64,000 nt of DNA from Girardinichthys multiradiatus. Lineage: Eukaryota > Chordata > Actinopteri > Cyprinodontiformes > Goodeidae. The notes beneath the pieces are model-generated. The model made no database searches, was not told the origin of the DNA, and worked only from the letters and a program-made list of their open reading frames with translations. Position 1 is the first letter of the stretch, and the number at the start of each line of letters is the position of its first letter. Where the stretch lies: assembly GCF_021462225.1 (NCBI RefSeq), contig NC_061817.1, positions 10,325,436-10,389,435 of the forward strand, in the 5' to 3' direction. Below, piece after piece: positions 1 through 10,819 of the stretch. Both the position numbers and the translations under genes were made by a program.

Positions 1-291
1 TTAGTATTTCACTGTTTTTAAATCCAGTCTCAAGACACTTGCAATATTAATGTTTTATTACAACGCTTACCAGCTAAGAAAAAATATTAATTTTCATCTT
101 ATTTGCTTCTCTTATCCTTCAGCTTCCCTTTCTTTCTTTCAAGCTCTTCTCTAGGCTTTCTTTGTTCCCTTCTTCAATTTTCATCTATCTGTTTGTGTCC
201 TTGTTTCCCAGCAGACAGACAGAAATAGCGCTGTGTGTACCAGCAGTCAACTGGAATAGATCCATAGCAGGATCTGACTACACACACACAT

Positions 292-329
<38 letters not shown>

Positions 330-1580
330 TAGGACACACTAACACACACGAAGGGTTAGACCTTCTCCCTGGGCATTCTCTACTAGAAACCTGACATTTG
401 CACTCTTAGAAGGGTGCACCATCTTGCAGATCAAAGTCCTTCGCCTTTCTGTTTCTCTCACACACTTCGTCCACACACATTTAATGGTAATTTGCTGTTT
501 TGAGAGACATTAATTATCCAATTTGGATTTTACGTTGGCATTGAAATATTCAGGTGAAGATTGGTCTTTGAAGGCCTATTTTGCCCTTATGTAATCTCCC
601 ACCTGTCTTGGTGGAGAGATAATTTACAGTAGAGAATATGAATAATTCTACATAGAATATGACTACACAGTGTATTTTCAGGTGTTTGAATTTGCATATG
701 CAGCTAATTGTTTTTTGTGTCTGAGCCTCAGTCATTTTGTTCTTTGAGTGCATGATCATTTGTTACTGTTGTAGCACAGAGGGACCCACAAATTGACATT
801 TTATCCTTTTTAGGCCATACACAGTGTCACCTGTCATTTGGTCTCTCTAAAGACTTATAGTTAGACCATGAAGAGATACAGGTAGATGGTGGAACTGTTA
901 CTTATGGGATATGTTGAAGCTTTAATTACACTGTAAATTATTCTGACGCTATATTTAATGGTGTGATTCTGAACAAAATGATGTTTAAATCCTTTCTCTA
1001 TAGTATTTATTTGCTATGATAATGTTCACGTTTAAATGTGCTATTGTTGATGGTTAAAGACTTAAAACCATTTCTCTTTTGATAATAAGAGATTAGAAAT
1101 CCAACCCCCGTGACTGCATCCGGCATATGTCGGCTGCCGATTTGTTTGTTGTTGCTGATGTGAAATGGACTTCAGGATGAAAGAGAATGTTTCTAGTTGA
1201 CAAGCCTAGGGGCATGTCAGTTGTAAATAAGAGTCACGACTTCAATCTGTGGGACCTTCTGATCAGTGGCTCTTGCCTAATCATTTGCAGAAATGCTATT
1301 TGTGTTTGTCAGTCATATCTGCTTTCCATTTCCTACCATTCTTCCGTGAGAGACTTTCCATGTTTGGCAATCTGATGCCAGGAGATTTCACCAAAACACC
1401 GTCCCCTTTTGCTGGTATCCGCATCAAAATGCATGCCGACTGTAGCCTTGAACATCTGTCCTGAGAGTGATAAACTGTGGCTTGGTCCATCTCTGAGGAC
1501 ATCGTGCCAGTATTTCCAAGCCTCACGGGATGGTGGTGAGGTGCTAATGCACTTTGCCAGTATATGACACCTGGATAAAA
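1..1580. other. intronic sequence, no gene seen
   Basis: AT-rich DNA with one imperfect CA microsatellite (about 280-328). Short ORFs on both strands have no recognisable motif or codon pattern. I see no exon, RNA gene or clear transposon here. It is probably caskin1 intron 1, because no exon of another gene intervenes before 42084. Confidence 0.5.
280..328. repeat. (CA)n microsatellite
   Basis: About 49 bp of CA dinucleotides with a few TA interruptions in the first half and an uninterrupted second half. Confidence 0.9.
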
Positions 1581-1592
1581 GGTCAATAGAGG

Positions 1593-1799
1593 GGTGTGGC
1601 GCGGCGCTGGTGGTGCAGGGGTTAAGCGCATGATTATGTGCAGAGGCTATAGTCCTCGTTGCAGCTGTCTGGGGTCACCGAGTCACGGACCCGGTGACCT
1701 TTGCAGAATGTCTCCCCCTCTCTTTGCCCCTCTTTCCTGTCTACCTACTATCAAAAAATGAAAAATAAAGGCCTCTAGTGCCGCAAAAAAAAAAAAAAG
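1593..1799 (+). mobile_element. tRNA-headed SINE with A-tail, copy 1
   Basis: The insert starts with ggtgtggcgcggcgctggtg, a tRNA-like head, and continues to a body with tctttcctgtctacctacta, then aataaaggcctctagtgccg and an A-tail. It is flanked by ggtcaatagagg (1581-1592) and ggtcaacagagg (1800-1811), a 12-bp target-site duplication with one mismatch. The same element recurs at 25976-26168. The body, AATAAA and A-tail fit a Pol III SINE mobilised by an L1-like partner. The family name is not known to me. Confidence 0.8.
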
Positions 1800-1811
1800 G
1801 GTCAACAGAGG

Positions 1812-3370
1812 CCTTCTTCTACATAGGTAGTATTGTTACTGGGCAGTGGGCCATGATCTGTGATAGAAACAGGTTAAGGGTTAAGAAATAGAGCAACTCC
1901 TGGTCTTTTGTGAATGTATAATAACTTGTTGTTCAACAGGAAAGCAAATGAATCATGTCAGACTGCAAATTGTATTGTTTTAGCAATGGTGAGATACATG
2001 ACAGTGATTTACTAATTAAGTTATATAGTAGTGTTCCAGAATATATCTTCCCAAAAATCATGGCCTAACTACAAATGCATTTTTAGAAAATAAAGTCTAA
2101 ATTGTTAAACGATCTTTTCATGTCTTTGAACTATGAATGTCAATATTGATTTACTTTGTTTTGTCTAGTGCATATGGAAGCAGTTGAAGGGTCTAAAATT
2201 CAGCGTTCTATTATGTCAAGATGAGATATGCTACTTTTGACACAATGTTACCAAGTAGTTTTATTTATCTTTTTCATATTTAAGGCTTAAATGACTTTCT
2301 GGGGTTAACAGTTTAACCCACTAAAAGTGCCCCAAGTACAAAACTAATTAATAGTTTATTTATCAAAAGGTCGATTGGGCTTCCTTCAGTTTGGAGCCAT
2401 TTCCCACTTTGAGGGGAATTAATCTTCATCATTGCAGACAGAATGTCTGCATTGTGTATCATGAGATTAAAGTACGTCATTATCAGGTCTTTTGGTATAT
2501 TTGTTTGACATGTTCAACTATCTGTAGCAGCCTGGCTTAGCTGGTGATCAAACTGGGCATGCTATGATTTGAGATGTTTAGGCCTTGTGTCTTTCAAGAC
2601 ATTTATAAGGAAGTTAGATATACAGTATTGTGATGGGGTATTAGTTTTTATTAACTTCACCACTGCAGCATTCTGTCCTTTGGAACTGTCTTGGATGGTC
2701 AGAGTGTGATCTGTCTTTACAACCACTTTAAGCAGGAATTTACAGACGGCAAACAAATTGTTGATGAGGATTACAACAAGAGCAGCTGGAAAAAAAAGAT
2801 GTTCTTTAAAACTATAAAAACTGCTACAGATTTTGCTCTGTTCCTCCTGTACCTCCTCTTTACCATACATACGTTTTAGCAGCAATACTGTATATAAGAT
2901 TTAGAAAAGTGCACCAAAGATGCTGGCTTGACCCTTTACAATTATGGAGCATGAATAATCTCCAAAGAGAAAGATAGAGCCACTGAGCCACTATTAATCA
3001 GCCAGCCTGGTTTATGAGCTAAATAAGGAATCGTATTTGGGAGTCTCTCTCTGCTGAAACTGTGACTAAAATAGTTCAGGGACTGATCTGACGCAAAAGT
3101 TTCATGCATGTGTTCCGTGTGCACTTTAACAGATCTTTTTTAAAATATTTCGAATATAACAACAGTAAATAACTGCAACATTTTTTTAAAAATAGGATCC
3201 CTCTTCGCACAAGTTGCTTGTCACAGTTTTAGCATGCCAAACAAAGCAAACAGGTCAGTTGTTGTGGAAAGAGTGAGAGCAGCTGTGCATTTTTCTGTAG
3301 CCAAATACTCGTCTGATAAAGGAGTATGAACTGTGTAAAAACCAGCACAAACAGAGCTTTATGCATGTAT
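1812..3370. other. intronic sequence, no gene seen
   Basis: AT-rich. Overlapping ORFs on both strands at 2562-2885 show no known domain. No repeat family was recognised. Confidence 0.4.
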
Positions 3371-3379
3371 TGCACTGCA

Positions 3380-4215
3380 AAAAATATTCATATCACTTCA
3401 GCATTTTCACATTTTACCACATTACAAACACAGACATCAATATGTAATAGGCCAACACAAAGTAGTGCATAGTTTTGAAGTAGAAGGAAGATAATACATG
3501 GATTAAAATAGTTTTTGAAGAAATGTGAAGTGCGTTTTGATATTCAGCCATCTTTGCTCTGATGCGCCTAAATAAAACAAAATTATAAACTGCTAATTGG
3601 AAGAGCTGCAGAGATCCACAGCATCAGTTGACAGGAAAGCTGTTAGTGATGCATTCCACAAACCTGGCCTGAACACTGCTCATCACCCTGAACACATAAC
3701 CCTCATAATGAAAAATGCTGGGGGCAGCATTGTGCTTAGGGGATACTGTTTTTAACAGAGACAGAGAAGCCAGTCAGAGTTAAGGTGGATAAAGCTGAAT
3801 ACAAGGCAAGCCTGGAAGAAAACCTTTTAGAGGCTGGAAATGACTGGGATGAAGGTTCCTGTTCGAGCAGGACAACAACACTAAACATACAGCAAGAAGT
3901 ACAATTGAATATATAGATCAAAGTACAATCAAAATGAATCTAAATGAAAATAAGTACTAAGACTCATCAACCTACTTCCCTGTTGCTGCTGAATATAAGC
4001 TATCCCACAGGACCATGCTGCCACCATATTTCATTATGGGTGTGTTCGCACACAGAGGTTCGCCTTTAGGCTTAAAGGTTTTTGTCTCATCTGACCATAT
4101 ATCGTACATTTTAAGTATCATTTTCATTTCACAATTATGTGCTACTTCATGTTGGGCAATTATATAAAATTCATGGATAAAGACTGAAATTAGTGGTTGC
4201 AACTTGAAAAATGTG
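3380..4215 (+). mobile_element. Tc1-like element, lineage A, decayed copy
   Basis: It shows pieces in order of a fish Tc1 transposon: terminal block with cattttaccacattacaaac, the transposase segment gaagagctgcagagatccac, a ggcagcattgtgcttagggg stretch, a gaagaaaaccttttagaggc segment, and the distal block cattttcatttcacaattat. Large internal deletions and stops leave no transposase. Boundaries are approximate. Confidence 0.7.
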
Positions 4216-4354
4216 GAAACGTCGAAGCAGTATGAACACCTTGACCCTGGGCATTCACAGCAAAGGGCTGTGAATGTGTTATTATTTGATTAGTGTGCAT
4301 TATTTGCATTATTTGTTGCTGTGTAAATGTGTGTACATGCTGTAGGATTAGTGT

Positions 4355-4392
4355 AGGGGGGTGGGGTGGGGGGTGGGGGGGTTTGGGGGTGG
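4355..4392 (+). repeat. G-rich tract, possible G-quadruplex
   Basis: Five or more runs of four to seven G separated by single T residues or short spacers lie within 38 bp, on the plus (caskin1 sense) strand. Confidence 0.75.
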
Positions 4393-5320
4393 CGATGATG
4401 CTCGTGCTGTGGTTTATGTCCTGGCCGTTTTCCAAAGCCAATTTCCGTCCTGAAAGTGAGAGATAACGCAGCCCTGCTCTGAAAGGGAGTAAGAGGATGA
4501 CTAAGAGGGACGGCAGAGAGGCAACTCAGAAATCAAAGAAAATGGGAGTTTAAGGACCTGTCGGAAAAGGAATATGAGTGTGATGGTGAGAACAGTAAGG
4601 AAAGGATGATGAAGTGGGACAAACTGAAAGAAAGGGTGACCGAAGGAGAAAAAATTCATACTATTAGTGCAGCTTTAGAGGGAAGAGGGAGAGATCTGGA
4701 AGCAGTGAAGAGGTTGAGATGAGAGCAGCAGAGGATGGAGGAATTATTGGTGAGGGTTGATGAGAGAGGAGGAGCAGAGCTGGTAGTGTGGAGGGGGGGT
4801 GTGCATTATGAGTCATGCCCATGGAGGCTGCATGGCCACTGGGGAAACTGCTCACTGGCAGTCCCAGGCATCAAAAGGCCTTCTGGAGCTGTGTGTGGAG
4901 TCATGAGGGAAAACAGGAACAGAATGACAGATAGAGGTCAAATTAAATCTGGGACACTGCTGTCCTCTCCTTTTCTCTCTGCTGCACACATACATAAAGC
5001 ACATCCACAGTTTTCTGCTTTATGAACTCCACAAGGTTAACCACTCTAAGGTAGAGATTCTATACCTTTTTTAATCTTGACGTATCTCTGTCTTTGTCTC
5101 TCTGTATTTCTGTATCACCTCCCCCTCTCCTCTCACTCTGAATTTAGTAAGCAGGGGAATCAGCTAGAAATGTTATTGACTGGTGATAAATAACTTGATA
5201 CGCTGAAAAGGAAGAAAGGAGGTGGAGATTAAAAGGAACATCAAAGAAAGTTGGTGTTTGTTGTTGCAGTCGTAGGAAACCGACTGTTTTCTTATCTGGC
5301 TTTAGCTGATTCTTGACAAT
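4393..5320. other. intronic sequence, no gene seen
   Basis: Purine-rich in 4450-4760. Opposed short ORFs occur at 4664-4855 and 4735-5025; neither shows a domain, splice context or similarity I recognise. Confidence 0.35.
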
Positions 5321-5329
5321 GATTACTCC

Positions 5330-5505
5330 TGGTACATGTGAAGCACATCTGTGGTTTTATTTCAGCTCTACTTGCTTGAAGTGGCAGTATCATGCTGTGG
5401 GGAGGCTTTTCTTCAACAGTTACAGGGAAGATGGATGGAGTGAAACACATGGCTATTCTGCAACAAAACCTGTTAGAGGCTGAAACAAACAAACATACGC
5501 CACTT
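5330..5505 (+). mobile_element. Tc1-like lineage A fragment
   Basis: The stretch ggcagtatcatgctgtgggg, then gggaagatggatggagtgaa and cctgttagaggctgaaac, matches the middle of the lineage A transposase gene (GG.IMLWG...LEENLLEA in translation). It is about 175 bp with no ends. Confidence 0.65.
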
Positions 5506-5585
5506 CACAGAGGCATAAAAGCTTTGTGGAGTGCATGACTAATAGTCGTCCTGCCAACAGAATTTCCCACCAAAACCTTTTGTTT

Positions 5586-6285
5586 CTACAGCTCCTCCAG
5601 AGATACCAAGGGTCTCTTTGTGCAGTCTCTCAGGATAGTTTGATGGCCATGTCTTGGTAGGTTTGCTGTTGGGCTATACTCTTTCCATCTCCACATGATG
5701 GAATATTGTTTAATTGGTTTAGACATCTCCTTCTGCTGTGTTATTTGGTCATCATGTTCTCTGATGTTCTCTATTAAACCTCTGTTCACAGAACACCTCC
5801 ATTTACCACAGTCCTAAGCAGTCTTAAGATTATACCACACTCTTCAGTAGAGGAATGTCTCATTAAGATACAATATGTCTTCCACCAGGGAGTTCTGGTC
5901 AAGATTGGATAAACTTTCACACATAAATACAGGCTGGAAAACACAAAGCTAAGAGAACCAACAATATCCACTGAAAATAAAATAAATAAAATACTCTTTT
6001 TAATATTTAGGCAACTCTAAAGACACTCAATGCATTGAATTTTATTGATGAGAATCAGAATAAAGGGAGCTTAACAAAAACAAATGCACACCACACTTTT
6101 CAGATTTATGTGTTTAAAAGCATAAGGTACCTTGTGATACTTCCTTTCTATCTTGCACATTGGAACTACTTTGTGATGGCGTAGCACATAAAATTCCAAT
6201 AGCATGCATATGAAATTGTGGTTGTAGCATGAAATGATCTAAAAAAGTCAAAGTGGTATGAATACTTTCACGAGGCACTGTATAG
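5586..6285 (-). mobile_element. Tc1-like lineage A, one half, inverted
   Basis: Read on the minus strand, this is the 5' half of lineage A: from the end block cagtgcctcgtgaaag (near 6283) through the long terminal region to an N-terminal transposase segment ending in ctctggaggagct at 5586-5598. On the plus strand gtatgaatactttcacgagg (about 6258) marks the outer end. It lies opposite the plus-strand copies at 3.4-5.5 kb. Confidence 0.68.
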
Positions 6286-6490
6286 AAGTCAATATTTTAA
6301 ATCCTCTGAGGGTTGAATCATTTAAATAAACACAGTCTAACCGTTTCAGGAGCAGGTTCTGCAGCGAATAGGTATCTTAGGAGTTCTAGAGCATTAGAGG
6401 TGATGTAATGTAGGATATCTTTCATATGGGTCATGTTTAAAGTGTTTAGCCTTGTTTTTCTTCGTCTTCTCCTTCCTCCCTCAGAGTGTA

Positions 6491-7759
6491 CAGGGGTTGG
6501 ACAATGAAACTGAAACATCTATCATTTTAGTGTGGGAGGTTTCATGGCTAAATTGGACCAGCCTGGTAGCTAGTCTTCATTGATTGCACATTGCACCAGT
6601 AAGAGCAGAGTGTGAAGGTTCAATTAGCAGGGTAAGAGCACAGTTTTGCTCAAAATATTGAAATGCACACAACATTATGGGTGACATACCAGAGTTCAAA
6701 AGAGGACAAATTGTTGGTGCACATCTTGCTGGCGCATCTGTGACCAAGACAGCAAGTCTTTGTGATGTATCAAGAGCCAAAGTATCCAGGGTAATGTCAG
6801 CATACCACCAAGAAGGACGGACCACATCCAACAGGATTAACTGTGGACGTAAGAGGAAGTTGTCTGAAAGGGATGTTTGGGTGCTAACCCGGATTGTATC
6901 CAAAAAACATAAAACCATGGCTGCCCAAATCACGGCAGAATTAAATGTGCACCTCAACTCTCTTGTTTCCACCAGAACTGTCTGTCGGGAGCTCCACGAG
7001 GTCAATATACACGGCGGACTGCTATAGCCAAACCTTTGGTCACTCATGCCAATGACAAACGTCGGTTTCAATGGAGCAAGGAGCGCAAATCTTGGGCTGT
7101 GGACAATGTGAAACATGTATTGTTCTCTGATGAGTCCACCTTTACTATTTTCCCCACATCCAAGGGAGTTACGGTGTGGAGAAGCCCCAAAAAAGCGTAC
7201 CACCCAGACTGTTGCATGCCCAGAGTGAAGCATGGGGGTGGATCAGTGATGGTTTGGGCTGCCATATCATGGCATTCTCTTGGCCCAATACTTGTGCTAG
7301 ATGGGCGCATCACTGCCAAGGACTACCGAACCATTCTTGAGGACCATGTGCATCCAATGGTTCAAACATTGTATCCTGAAGGCGGTGCCGTGTATCAGGA
7401 TGACAATGCACCAATACACACAGCAAGACTGGTGAAAGATTGGTTTGATGAACATGAAAGTGAAGTTGAACATCTCCCATGGCCTGCACAGTCACCAGAT
7501 CTAAATATTATTGAGCCACTTTGGGGTGTTTTGGAGGAGCGAGTCAGGAAACGTTTTCCTCTACCAGTATCACGTAGAGACCTGGCCACTATCCTGCAAG
7601 AAGAATGGCTTAAAATCCCTCTGACCACTGTGCAGGACTTGTATGTGTCATTCCCAAGACAAATTGACGCAGTATTGGCCGCAAAAGGAGGCCCTACACC
7701 ATACTAATAAATTATTGTGGTCTAAAACCAGGTGTTTCAGTTTCATTGTCCTTCCCCTG
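6491..7759 (+). mobile_element. Tc1/mariner transposon, DD36E type, nearly intact
   Basis: The element is 1269 bp. Its inverted ends, beginning caggggttggacaatgaaac on the left and caggggaaggacaatgaaac on the right (reverse complement), match over about 26 bp with two mismatches. TA dinucleotides flank both ends (6489-6490, 7760-7761), the classic Tc1/mariner target duplication. It carries one transposase gene, broken once (separate entry). The sharp ends and single lesion make it one of the youngest-looking DNA transposons in the window. Confidence 0.93.
6677..7707 (+). pseudogene. Tc1/mariner transposase, one frameshift
   Basis: It starts at ATG 6677 (MGDIPEFKRGQIVGAHLAG). Residues 1-117 carry the paired-like helix-turn-helix region (SVTKTASLCDVSRAKVSRVM) and a second basic HTH. 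A one-base loss near 7013-7018 shifts the frame and leads to TAG at 7025. The frame about 7015-7707 holds the DDE catalytic domain: VLFSDEST (first D), VYQDDNAPIHTA (second D) and SPDLNIIEPLWG (E). There are 36 residues between second D and E, a DD36E spacing instead of the DD34E of Tc1. The stop follows GGPTPY, a usual Tc1-type C-terminus. Apart from the frameshift no stop breaks it. As it stands it cannot make full transposase. Confidence 0.9.
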
Positions 7760-7761
7760 TA

Positions 7762-8270
7762 CTTTATCACTTAACAGATCCTTTCTTCTCCCTCATTTCC
7801 TCTGCTAGCCTGTGCTTTTTCTCAATGACAAACATGTGGCTTCTGTGATGAAGGAGGACATAATGATGCCCTGTGACTCAAAGTGCCCTCCAGCTGTTGA
7901 CTCTGGAGTCTTTTCTGTCCGCGTACCCAAACTACCAGTCTTTTTTTTTAGTAGGTGTCTTTAGTGTAATAGATGACCACGCATGTGTTTGTGCGTGTCA
8001 GAGAGTGTAGTCAGAAAATGTGTGTGTCCGTGTGTGTGTGTGTCATCAAAGTGCCTGAAAATGACAGTCCTTGGTGGCCTTTGGAGTGCAACCTGTGGTT
8101 TGATGTTGTGCTAGTTGTGTGCGTGAGCATGAGATGAGTTCTGTGCACTGTAATCACACGCTTGCCCTTAAGTCTAGTGTAAAGGAGGGTACTGAGTCAG
8201 CTGTAGTACTCACCAACACACTAAAGGATATCTAAATGAACCTCAGAGCACAACAGAACGGACTGTATAC
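7762..8270. other. intronic sequence, no gene seen
   Basis: Unique-looking sequence with a short TG run near 8018-8043. Nothing recognised. Confidence 0.4.
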
Positions 8271-8844
8271 AGTACAGTGAAAAAGAGTCCCCACCCCTAG
8301 AGATTGATTTCTTTTTTTATCACATTTATATGTTGCAGATCATCATGATGATGATTTATTTTCATTTAAGAGGGAAAAACTACCCAACCAGCCTGGCCCT
8401 GTGTGAAAACGTAATTCACCACTATATCTTAAAACTGGTTGTGCCATTCTTAGTTGTTACATCTACAATCAATTGGTGTGGACGTATTTTGGCCCACCAT
8501 TCTTTGTTGAAGTGTTTTAACCCAGACATACTGGACGGTTTTTCAACAGGAACAGCCTGTTTAAGGTTATGGTAAAAAGGCCTCAATCAGATTTGTGCAT
8601 GGACTTTGACTAGGCCACTCCAAAATCTGTATTTTGGAAATGGTGGTGTATTTTGGGTTGTTCTGCTGCATAACCACAGTGTGATCAAGCTTAAGGTCTG
8701 AAACTGATGGCTGAACATTTCCTTCAGGATTTTCTGACAAGGAACAGATATCATGGTTCTGTTAATTATAGCAGGTCCCAAAGAATCAACAAAGCAGCCC
8801 CAGACCAACACACTACCACCATGTTGACAGTCGCTATGTTATTC

Positions 8845-9107
8845 GTTCGTTCGTCGTCTTCCGCTTATCCAGGACCGGGTCGCGGGGGCAGCAGACTCAG
8901 CAGAGACGCCCAGACGTCCCTCTCTCCGGACACCTTCTCCAGCTCCTCCAGGGGGAGCCCAAGGCGTTCCCAGGCCAGCTGAGAGACATAGTCCCTCCAG
9001 CGTGTCCTGGGCCGTCCCCTGGGCCTCCTCCCGGTGGGACGTGCCTGGAACACCTCCCGAGGAAGGCGTCCAGGAGGCATCCGGTATAGATGCCCGAGCC
9101 ACCTCAA
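8845..9107 (-). mobile_element. 5'-truncated LINE insertion with 13-bp target duplication
   Basis: The insert is 263 bp, flanked by the perfect direct repeat cgctatgttattc (8832-8844 and 9108-9120). On the minus strand it encodes the extreme C-terminus of the same LINE family as 26705-30059 (LRWLGHLYRMPPGRLPREVF in the long copy, MRWLGHLYRMPPGRLPREVF here), then a short 3' end of repeated GAAC. Truncation at the 5' end and the target duplication are hallmarks of target-primed reverse transcription. Confidence 0.93.
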
Positions 9108-9224
9108 CGCTATGTTATTCTTTTTCTGAAATTCTGTGTTACCTCTACACCATATATAACAGGATATGCACCTTTCAAAGAGTTCTACTTTTGTCCAGTC
9201 ACCTAAAGTCTCACCTAAAGTCTA

Positions 9225-9792
9225 CAGTACAGACCAAAAGTTTGGACACACCTTCTCATTCAAAGAGTTTTCTTTATTTTCATGACTATGAATATTGTAG
9301 CTTCACACTGAAGGCATCAAAACTATGAATTAACACATGTGGAATTATATACTGGGCTATTTGACCAAGAAGAAGAGTGATGGGGTGCTGCACCAGATGA
9401 CCTGGCCTCCGCAGTCACCGGACCTGAACCCATTCGAGATGGTTTGGGGTGAGCTGGACCGCAGAGTGAAGGCAAAAGAGCCAACAAGTGCTAAGCATCT
9501 CTGGGAACTCCTTCAAGACTGTTGGAAAACCATTTCAGGTGACTACCTCTTGAAGCTCATCAACAGAATGCCAAGAGTGCGCGGAGCAGTAATCAAAGCA
9601 AAAGGTGGCTACTTTGAAGAACCTGGAATATAAGACATATTTTCAGTTGTTTCACACTTTTTTGTTCAGTATATAATTCCACATGTTAATTCATAGTTTT
9701 GATGCCTTCAGTGTGAAGCTGCAATATTTATAGTCATGAAAATAAGGAAAACTTTGAATGAGAAGGTGGGTCCAAACGTTTGGTCTGTACTG
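9225..9792 (+). mobile_element. internally deleted Tc1-type element, long inverted ends (lineage D)
   Basis: The element is 568 bp with TA at both flanks (9223-9224, 9793-9794). About 130 bp at each end are inverted copies, starting cagtacagaccaaaagtttg on the left and cagtacagaccaaacgtttg on the right (reverse complement). Between them lies only the 3' end of a transposase gene. It was presumably moved by a full-length relative. Confidence 0.9.
9385..9633 (+). pseudogene. Tc1 transposase C-terminal remnant (lineage D)
   Basis: The frame reads WPPQSPDLNPFEMVWGELDR and ends VIKAKGGYFEEPGI-stop. It includes the final catalytic Glu motif (NPFEMVW) and the usual C-terminal GAV-KAKGG block. The N-terminal HTH and both Asp residues are missing, removed by the internal deletion of the element. 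The frame is open upstream to about 9337, but that part is terminal-repeat sequence. Confidence 0.85.
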
Positions 9793-10168
9793 TATATCAA
9801 ATGCGAGATGAGCATTTGTGTTCTTTTTGGTCAGCAGTGGTTTTCATGGAACCTTCCTATTTTTACCCAGTGTCTTTCCTATAGTTCAATTATGAACACT
9901 GATGTTAGGTGTCAATGAAAGGAAGGTTCAAACGTTGGTTAGGGTTCTTCTGTGATCTCCTATATGAGTCGTCGATCTGCTCTTGGAGTAATTGTATAGG
10001 CCGCGATAAAGTATGTGTGGGATTTTGGGTTTGAGACATGGTGCCTCATTACTGCAGAATTCTTCATGTGGTATTAAATTAGTTTGGTAGTTTAAAGCAC
10101 TTAATGACAAAAAGCAGAAGAAATCTGTAAGGAGGCAAATACTTCATCACAACACTAAAATATTTACC

Positions 10169-10815
10169 ATACTGTTGTGTAGTTTCCTGCTTTGACATCA
10201 AACCTATAAATCTGTGTTCCTTAAGCTGCTGTTTCCATGGAATATAATGACTTCTCAACAATAAATCTTGACAAAGACTCCTTTTAATCTGATGGTAGTT
10301 AGATCCTCTCTGGTTAATGGTCAGACTAAATCTTTGACCATGTCACACATTTTTCATGTTCACCTCACAACAGCTACTTGCATAACCCTAACCCTCTGAA
10401 ACTTAAACACATGACCCAAACCTATAGCTAGGCTTCACACTGTATCAATTGTTCTTTGATATTCGCTCTCTGCTCATACCCAACAGGCCTGAGAAAGCAG
10501 ACCTAGCTTAGAGCTGGGGTTAAGGTTATGGCAAGGCTTGCTGTTGTGGTGATTGCTGGACAATAGGGGTCAGAGCATGAATGATGTCAGTGGAAGAACC
10601 CTCCAGACAAAGAAAGTCAATGATGTGTATGTGTGGGTATTTTCTGTAGTAGGATGCTGTAAGGCCTTTGCTTCTCACCAGTCCACTGCAGGCAGCAGTT
10701 GGCCTCCAGTTGATCTTTAAAGATCATGTTTACGGCAAATGTTTGGTAGCATTTTAGGGTGATGTTAAATACTAGAGACAGTGCCAATGAAAGAGAGAAT
10801 AACATGTTTTTTTTG
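10169..10815. other. intronic sequence, no gene seen
   Basis: A minus-strand 62-codon ORF at 10617-10805 is featureless. No repeat was recognised. Confidence 0.35.
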
Positions 10816-10819
10816 TTCT

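Larger units (their letters stand above)
8272..10168 (-). mobile_element. Tc1-like lineage B copy, split by two later insertions
   Basis: Read on the minus strand it is a decayed Tc1-like transposon. Conserved landmarks on the plus strand are gactaggccactccaaaatc, aagcagccccagaccaacac, gtgttctttttggtcagcag and, at the far end, ggaggcaaatacttcatcac. A minus-strand ORF at 8587-8811 preserves MLVWGCFVDSLGPAIINRTM, the catalytic-domain segment of Tc1 transposases. The copy is interrupted by a LINE fragment (8845-9107) and a small Tc1-type element (9225-9792); its sequence resumes across each. Confidence 0.8.

Noticed and set aside
4735..5025. 96-codon plus-strand ORF considered as an exon
   Set aside because: No recognisable domain and no well-placed splice sites; an opposing ORF overlaps.
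6577..7233. 218-codon minus-strand ORF
   Set aside because: It lies antisense to the DD36E transposase gene and has no motif of its own.
10380..10402. ccctaaccct telomere-like words (also near 54045)
   Set aside because: Only one or two units; too short for an interstitial telomere block.
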